Below, piece after piece: positions 59,497 to 64,000 of a stretch of 64,000 bases of DNA. The notes below the pieces were generated by a model. The model was not told the origin of the DNA. It worked only from the letters and a program-made list of their open reading frames with translations, and ran no database searches. Location of the stretch: assembly GCA_006384855.1 (NCBI GenBank), contig VCJN01001964.1:49071-113070 (forward strand), given 5' to 3'. Made by a program: the position numbers and the translations under genes. Numbering within the stretch: position 1 is the stretch's first letter; each line of letters begins with the position of its first letter. This DNA comes from Tetraselmis striata. Taxonomy: Eukaryota > Chlorophyta > Chlorodendrophyceae > Chlorodendrales > Chlorodendraceae.

Positions 59497-60585
59497 ATGG
59501 CTTCGCAGCTCTGCCGCCGGCACACGCCGAGTCCGGCGCTTGCTGCCGCGGGGTTGCGCACGCATGCACGCACGGTAATACGCCGCCGACGCCGCCACGC
59601 TTACTTCCACCAGCTTCGCCAGCCGCAGCTTCGCACGCCTTTCCGCCGACATACGAAACGCACGAATCCCCCCCCCCCCCCTGTCCCCGCGTCATGTATA
59701 ATATATTCGAGGCGACTATGCGGGGCGCAGCACACGCCGCGGCGTGGGTCGGCGGAGCGGCAGGCGGCGGGAGCCCTAATGGCCGGGCAGTATCCACACC
59801 CACACAGGCACCGCCGCTCACCTCCGACGCGGATGAACCGCCTCCCAAAGGAAACATGCCGGTTGGTGGTAAGCCCAGCATGCGTGGGGTGCCGGCGCCG
59901 GTACTGGTGCGACGGAGCTGTCGCGTCAGGAACCGCACCGCATGTGGAGCAACACATGGCGGTGCCGGCCCCACCTATGTCTAGGGCCACCTCCTCACAA
60001 CACCCCGCCACGACGGCGTCGGCCACCGCCGACGGCGCCGTTGCGGGGGGGGACGCCCTGCCAGGCGACGATGATACGCCTGGTGCGCCGCGTCAGGAGG
60101 CGGAGGAGGCCGTGGTCGAGGCGACTGATCGGGCTGAGGGGGTTGTCGAGGCGAGCGAGGCTGCGCTCGCGCCACCCGCCCCGCAGCCACCTGCGGGACA
60201 TGCCGACTTGCTCGTCGCCATGTTGACCGGAGCACTACGAGCAGTGGCGGGAGGCGGCCACATGCACTATCATGTGCGTGTCCTGGCCGGACGCCCGTCA
60301 TGCGTGGACTGCGGCCAACGGACGGACTGGGAGTGTTGCTGCGACGGCACCCCGGCTTTGTGCGGCCCCAAGTACCCATGCATGGCGACCCATCAGCGGG
60401 CAGTCCCCTGCCGGACCACGGCCACGGTGAGGGCGGAGTTCCGCCATGTCAGGGACGCGTTCCACGACGCGACTCGCGCCGCCGTGTGTGAGGCTTCCGA
60501 GAAGGCATGCGCGGCTGGTAGGGTGCGCAGGGTGAGGCGGCGGACGGCCCAGGAGCTGAAGGAGAGCGAGACATGCCGTCAGTGA
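59497..60585 (+). CDS. Ala/Pro/Arg-rich ORF with Cys-rich zinc-ribbon-like segment
   Basis: An open frame of about 360 codons, ATG at 59,497, TGA at 60,583-60,585. The first half is of low coding character and may be partly intronic. The second half is acidic (LPGDDDTPGAPRQEAEEAVV), then HMHYHVRVLAGRPSCVDCGQ, ECCCDGTPALCGPKYPCMATH and a basic end (RRVRRRTAQELKES). The CxxC...CxC...LC...C..H spacing resembles the C-terminal zinc ribbon of transposase-derived proteins, like that at 56.1 kb. The next ORF begins within its last codons. Function unknown; probably part of a mobile-element-derived gene. Confidence 0.4.
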   Translation: MASQLCRRHTPSPALAAAGLRTHARTVIRRRRRHAYFHQLRQPQLRTPFRRHTKRTNPPPPPVPASCIIYSRRLCGAQHTPRRGSAERQAAGALMAGQYPHPHRHRRSPPTRMNRLPKETCRLVVSPACVGCRRRYWCDGAVASGTAPHVEQHMAVPAPPMSRATSSQHPATTASATADGAVAGGDALPGDDDTPGAPRQEAEEAVVEATDRAEGVVEASEAALAPPAPQPPAGHADLLVAMLTGALRAVAGGGHMHYHVRVLAGRPSCVDCGQRTDWECCCDGTPALCGPKYPCMATHQRAVPCRTTATVRAEFRHVRDAFHDATRAAVCEASEKACAAGRVRRVRRRTAQELKESETCRQ

Positions 60586-61124
60586 GGTCGGGCGCAATGT
60601 CATTGGGTGGGGCACACGGACGTGTAACACTTGCACTTTGCGCGTACTGCTGGGTTACATCCAAGCGGTGTCACACTATGCAACCGGAAAGGCTGCGTTG
60701 CTACTGCAAACGATGCTACGCCTCACTCGGTAGCAACCGCTGCCCCGCCTATCCCACAGCCGCTGCCCCCCCCCCCCCCCCCCCCTCGCGCACCGTCCTG
60801 CGACCTCGCGTGGATCCACGCCAGCAGCAGCTTGCACTTGCACTTTGCGCGTACTGCTGGGTTACATCCAGGCTGCGTCACACTATGCAACCGGAAAGGC
60901 TGCGTTGCTACTGCAAACGATGCGACGCCTCACTCTGTAGCAACCGCTGCCGCGCCTATCCCACAGCCGCTGCCCCCCCCCCCCCCCCCCCCCCCCGCGC
61001 GCGGGATCCCCGCCATCAGCAGCTTGCACTTGCACTTTGCGCGTACTGTTGGGTTACATCCAGGCGGCGTCACACCGGAAAGGCTGCGTTGCTACTGCAA
61101 ACGATGCTACGCCTCACTCGGTAG
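60573..61124 (+). CDS. Triplicated zinc-ribbon ORF
   Basis: 183 codons in which a ~50-residue unit occurs three times. Each unit has CAYCWVTS, then RLRCYCKRC, then a SL.SNRC segment (all six Cys in repeats 1 and 2), followed by a proline run from a C homopolymer (60,769-60,785 and 60,973-60,996). The third unit has lost seven bases (after CACAC, 61,076), which shifts the frame. Unit spacing is 207 and 192 bp. The regular Cys spacing and frame conservation across two homopolymers argue for past coding function. No named family. Confidence 0.5.
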   Translation: MPSVRSGAMSLGGAHGRVTLALCAYCWVTSKRCHTMQPERLRCYCKRCYASLGSNRCPAYPTAAAPPPPPPSRTVLRPRVDPRQQQLALALCAYCWVTSRLRHTMQPERLRCYCKRCDASLCSNRCRAYPTAAAPPPPPPPRARDPRHQQLALALCAYCWVTSRRRHTGKAALLLQTMLRLTR

Positions 61125-61150
61125 CAACCGCTGCCCCGCCCATCCCACTC
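60631..61150 (+). repeat. Three tandem ~150-bp units with poly-C spacers
   Basis: Units start at TTGCACTTTGCGCGTACTG: 60,631, 60,838 and 61,030. Confidence 0.9.
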
Positions 61151-61311
61151 GGGATGCTGAGAGCAGCTAAAGGGCACCGGGGGCGGGGCAAGAGGGAGCA
61201 GGGCCAATGATTGTGGAAGAGCGGGACCCGCTTGCATGCCATCGTATTATATCTTGCACAATATCTGTTGCTGCACTCATATCTCACATCACTAGCTTAG
61301 CTATAGTGATC

Positions 61312-61312
<1 letters not shown>

Positions 61313-61351
<39 letters not shown>

Positions 61352-61398
61352 CCCCCCCCCCCCCCCCCCCCCCCCCCGCCCCCCCCCCCCCCCCCCCC
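61313..61398. repeat. ~85-bp near-pure C tract
   Basis: Two single G interruptions in about 85 bases; among the longest homopolymer-like tracts in the window. Confidence 0.95.
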
Positions 61399-61811
61399 GG
61401 CACCGCGTACGCACAAGCCTGGGTATACGCATCAACTGCCCGCCGGGATGAGAAACTGGTATTGGTAGTGTGTCTGTGGGGTGGAGGGGGGGGCAAAAGA
61501 GCTGCCAATTGCTGCCAATCTGGTGCGTTACATTGGGGCAGGCGCTGGGCAGACAATTCGGGCTCGCTTCAGAGCATTGTCTAGTGCCTATGCGGCTGCG
61601 CCGCCTCCGCCGCATGCAGACTCTCCGGGCTCACCAGCACCGCCACCTCAGTCATGCGGCCCTGCATCCCGCAGCCCGCCGCTGCCAGCCAGATCAGAGG
61701 TATCCAGAAGCCAGTGCTGGGGTTGTTGCGGCATGACCGCATAGTTTTCAGCGGCTGCCGTCCACAGCTTGTAATGCATCCCTTTCCGCCGATTCCGCTG
61801 TATGCGCTGTC

Positions 61812-61915
61812 TTGGCGCCGCGCTGCCCCGGCCGCCGCGCCTTGGCGCCGCGCTGCCCCGGCCGCCGCGCCTTGGCGCCGCGCTGCCCCGGCCGCCGCGC
61901 CTTGGCGCCGCGCTG
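61812..61915. repeat. 30-bp minisatellite, ~3.5 units
   Basis: Unit CTTGGCGCCGCGCTGCCCCG plus GCCGCCGCG. On the minus strand it is in frame and encodes repeated Arg/Gln/Gly/Ala in the unknown gene at 61.8-63.4 kb. Confidence 0.95.
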
Positions 61916-62296
61916 GGTATCGAGTCCTCCCCTCCCTAGTGAGCGCGTCCACCTGCGCCTTGCGCTCGGGGCCGTCCTCCTCCGTCACCACATTCTGCAA
62001 CCCCCACCGCGTGACGAACCACGCAGCTCCTTGCATGCGCTTGTACATGTGCCCAAGCACCGCCAGTCGCGACACCGAACGCACCACCGCTGGGGACGCG
62101 AGCTCCTTCTCGGGCATGATCGCCTTCACCCGGGCCTCCTCGAACAGCGGACCGGCGTTAAGAATGGAAAACGTTTCCATGTGGTGCAAGCAGTCCTCCA
62201 TGACCCTGCCGGACTGCACCGTCACCTTGCCTGACCCTGCAGTCATGGAGGGGAATGCCGTCACGCCCACGCCCACGCCCACGCCCACGCCCACGC

Positions 62297-62329
<33 letters not shown>

Positions 62330-63426
62330 TACCTTTCGATTCTTGGACACTGCAAACGAAGGGCGCAACCCGCGTTCAAAGTTGCTGGGTATCGGGACTA
62401 AAGCCTGGCGCCGGTCATCCTGCTTCATAGCTCGGAATCCAATGTGGCCCTGCACGGTGACAAATTTCCTCCAGAAGTCCCTTCCCAAGCCAAAAAAAAA
62501 CAGGTGGAACGGCGCGAGGGGGAAGAGGTTGACCATGCTGACATAGCCCAGGACCACATGCACATGGCACACGCCATGGCAGCCTGTGTTCTGCTTGGAC
62601 TCCGCCAGCCGGGTTGTGTTGAACGCACGCCGGGCAAGGTGCGTTATTCACTGGACAAGTCATCGCCTTCATGGACGGTTACCAAGCAAGCCTCCCCGTC
62701 CGCATCCACAGGGGGGTGCTCCTGGGCAGCCGCCATAGCCTCCACAACCTGCCACGCCGACCGGGCGGGTGCGTGTGATTCCATACAACCGCAGTTGAGT
62801 GGTGCCACCAGCACGCAGGCCGGGCCCACTCACCTCTGAACGCAGAAGGCCCACAATGTCCCCGTCCTCGAAAACAGCGCGCCACTGGGTCGCCCCGCCG
62901 TAGTCCTCCAACACCCACTCGGTAACGACGCCGGTTATCACGCCGTAGTGCCATACTCCCCGGAACTTCTTGGCGATGACCTTCATGTAGAAGTCGCCGG
63001 GATCGCCTTTCCGTATCACGCCCTCATCGCGGGTTCCACGCCCGCCGGCGGCCACGCAGGCGCGTCGATGTCCATACCGTCTTCGCCAACGGGATCCTCC
63101 CCCACGCCCATCACATCGTCCACCTTCGAGCCGCCGTCGTCCGAGACCGGCGCCGGCGGGCCGTTTCCGACGGCTGCAGCTACTCTTGCTGCCGCCCCTG
63201 TTGTTGCTGCTGCTGCTGCTGCCACCCCTGCTGCTGCTGCTTGTGATAAGGCGGCCTTGCGGCGCAACTTAGCCGCACGCTTCAACGAGTGGCTACAGTT
63301 CGGGAATTTTAGGAAGTGCCGCTCTCGCGCCATCTTATCACATGTGCCCGTCACGTTGCCCCGGCAGTGCTTGCATGAGTACACGCCATCCTTCGACACA
63401 CTCGCTATCCATCCCTTTGCCGGCAT
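61812..63426 (-). CDS. Unrecognised multi-domain protein: BED-like zinc finger, Tudor-like domain and further exons
   Basis: Starts at ATG 63,426-63,424. The N-terminus has YSCKHCRGNVTG then RERHFLKFPNCSHSLK, a C2-H-C arrangement like BED fingers of hAT-type proteins. A poly-Ala/acidic linker follows, then (one frame over, from about 63,055, so a -1 shift is needed) DFYMKVIAKKFRGVWHYGVI and WRAVFEDGDIVGLLRSE. The latter has the aromatic/DGD signature of Tudor/agenet-like modules and stops at a GTGAGT donor (62,833). Exon 62,590-62,333 is phase 0 (VLGYVSMVNLFPLAPFHLFF, FWRKFVTVQGHIGFRAM, donor GTAAAC). A further exon at ~62,236-61,920 has RVMEDCLHHMETFSILNAG and SVSRLAVLGHMYKRMQ, and runs into the minisatellite. 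Join phases are uncertain because of a long poly-G (62,299-62,327). Probably transposon-derived; function not known. Confidence 0.45.
62299..62327. repeat. Poly-G tract next to (CCCACG)n repeat
   Basis: About 29 G directly after five to six CCCACG hexamers (62,265-62,298); it lies in or next to a minus-strand intron, where the sense strand is C. Confidence 0.95.
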
Positions 63427-64000
63427 GCCTGCTGCCGCGCGCGGGGGGCGGGGGGGGTTGAGAGTTGGGGTGGATGTAACCCACCACCGGCAGGCAACAC
63501 AGATGCGAGTGCGCGGCTGTCCGCGCTTGATTCAACGGTGAGCGGCGGTGACCGCGAGGCGACCCCGTACTTCATGCGCGTGCTGGGGCGTTACACAATC
63601 ATCAGCAGTTAGGGCGGCTGCATTAAAACGCGCACCTACGAACACCACCTACCGCCTACCACCTACCGTACCACCTACATCCGCCCACACCTCCGCCCGT
63701 CGTGCCGCACATCGCCGCACACCGCGGGGTCAGCGATGTGCGGCGATGTGCAATGAGTGCGTACATCCGCCTGTACTTAGCCCGGGTGCTCCGCGTCGGC
63801 GGGCGACACGCGAGCCCGCGTGCGCATATCAATTTGATGAAATTATGGAAAAGAGAAATTCATATAGTACTTTACAGGTCGCGCGCGATAGTCGTCGCTA
63901 CTGGGTATGAAATCCACGTCCCTCGTCCGTCCCGTATCGTCCCCGTATGTCGTCGTTCGTCACCAGTAGGGCACATTTACGTCACATCTGAATCTCACAG
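63427..64000. other. Right end of window
   Basis: No gene recognised. Contains a hairpin of GCACATCGCCGCACA with its complement (63,702-63,752) and ACCACCTACC-type short repeats (63,640-63,680). Confidence 0.5.

Noticed and set aside
60631-61124. CRISPR-like array suggested by three regularly spaced units
   Set aside because: Units are 150 bp, coding-like and separated by homopolymer C, and the genome is eukaryotic.

Overview
This is a nuclear eukaryotic window, most likely from a green alga (chlorophyte). Several genes are clear orthologues of plant and algal housekeeping genes. They are split into many short exons with GT..AG introns. TGTAA, the usual chlorophyte polyadenylation signal, follows several stop codons (about 7,498, 14,837, 32,341, and 33,452 on the minus strand). 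The DNA is GC-rich, with CA/GT microsatellites and very long C or G homopolymers inside introns. The species cannot be named from sequence alone.

Layout. 1-1,474 (+): 3' part of an M23 (LytM-type) metallopeptidase gene. 3,724-7,325 (+): eIF3 subunit c. 8,769-14,660 (+): a complete 14-exon NSF, the SNARE-disassembling AAA ATPase. 15,830-17,431 (-): a TIR-like / transmembrane / WD40 gene. 17,750-24,321 (+): plant-style leucine-rich-repeat exons in two tandem ~1.4 kb cassettes, followed by a transmembrane exon and a TKL-type kinase, which resembles an LRR receptor kinase locus. 24.3-29.0 kb: gene-poor, with dispersed repeats. 29.0-32.0 kb (+): an unrecognised Ser/Arg-rich protein. 32,874-33,488 (+): a small putative membrane protein, tail-to-tail with mitochondrial ribosomal protein mL43 (33,485-34,365, -). 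35,055-36,026: a hAT-like non-autonomous element. 36,565-39,257 (+): a Rossmann-fold epimerase-like protein, convergent with 39,401-41,778 (-), a JMJD7/JMJ32-type JmjC hydroxylase.

From about 42 kb to the end the window is mostly mobile and repetitive DNA. The best-defined item is a compact tyrosine-recombinase element with PAT-type split direct repeats and no reverse transcriptase (49,028-52,269). There is also a PIF/Harbinger-like MITE with a TTA duplication (53,073-53,521), an LRR relic, a four-copy 95-bp repeat, foldback DNA, and three regions encoding zinc-ribbon, BED-like or Tudor/chromo-like modules typical of transposon-derived proteins (56-63 kb).

Most worth a second look: the TIR/WD40 gene beside the LRR-kinase locus; the tandem LRR cassettes with different lesions in each copy; loss of the D2 Walker A lysine in NSF; the RT-less split-repeat recombinase element; and the tendency of intronic homopolymers to be C on the sense strand.
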